Made by a program: the position numbers and the translations under genes. From positions 1 to 5,690 of the forward strand of contig JANWKW010000102.1 of NCBI GenBank assembly GCA_025451135.1: DNA of 5,690 bases, given 5' to 3'. Origin of the DNA: Vulcanimicrobiia bacterium (GTDB taxonomy: Bacteria; Vulcanimicrobiota; Vulcanimicrobiia; Vulcanimicrobiales; Vulcanimicrobiaceae). The notes under the pieces are model-generated. The model was not told the DNA's origin. It saw nothing but the letters and a program-made list of their open reading frames with translations, and made no database searches. Of this stretch, positions 5,661-5,690 are shown piece by piece (the stretch's first letter is position 1; every line of letters begins with the position of its first letter).

Positions 5661-5690
5661 TGTCATCCCGAGCGTAGTGCGAAGCGCGTA
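5661..5690. repeat. Edge of a probable interspersed extragenic repeat (TCATCCCGAGCG...GCGAAGCGCG type)
   Basis: The non-coding sequence after the PadR gene reads TGTCATCCCGAGCG followed by TGCGAAGCGCGTA and runs off the window. It resembles the 'gTCATCctGAGCg...GAAGcG' extragenic repeats that I recall being scattered through intergenic regions of several bacterial phyla. A related GCGAAGCG word also occurs at 5641-5648. Only one incomplete copy is in the window, so repetition cannot be shown here and the call rests on recognition. Confidence 0.45.

Overview
This is a GC-rich, gene-dense bacterial chromosomal segment with normal housekeeping-style content. I see no CRISPR array, tRNA, rRNA, transposase or phage gene. 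The GC content, the apparent leaderless start of one operon, the DUF1800/DUF1501 pair and the extragenic repeat at the right edge would fit an uncultivated or deep-branching high-GC lineage. Candidatus Eremiobacterota is my guess, but the window holds no marker gene that would fix the phylum.

Layout. (1) Bases 1-87 hold the last 28 codons of a plus-strand gene, probably a c-type cytochrome. It converges on the next unit with only 6 bases between the stops. (2) A minus-strand two-gene unit runs from 2249 to 94. It carries the carboxyltransferase (beta) subunit of 3-methylcrotonyl-CoA carboxylase, followed after 5 bases by a small membrane-anchored DUF4760-like protein. The biotin carboxylase/biotin-carrier (alpha) subunit is not next to it in this window. 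(3) An 82-base divergent intergenic region (2250-2331) holds CGGTT repeats on the mccB side and, on the other side, a TACACT -10 element exactly one leaderless distance from the next ATG. (4) A plus-strand two-gene operon (2332-5037) encodes a DUF1800 protein and a DUF1501 protein, a widespread gene pair of unknown function. The second gene is translated from an SD that overlaps the first gene's stop. (5) A 207-base intergenic region (5038-5244) holds two overlapping dyads, a weak promoter candidate and a 19-codon upstream ORF. The TGA of that ORF overlaps the TTG start of the next gene. (6) A PadR-family regulator (5245-5631) resembles the PHB-responsive PhaQ-type repressors. (7) The right edge holds a small hairpin with a T-tract in the minus-strand sense and the start of what looks like an interspersed extragenic repeat.

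How they work together: mccB belongs to leucine/isovalerate catabolism. The DUF1800/DUF1501 pair probably makes an exported or envelope-associated AlkP-fold protein and its partner. The PadR regulator probably autoregulates and controls targets that may lie outside the window. Apart from shared intergenic regions, nothing in the sequence ties these three units into one pathway. No clearly new system is visible. The most interesting leads are the intact metal-ligand set in the DUF1501 protein, the leaderless start of its operon, and the overlapping uORF and dyads in front of the PadR gene.
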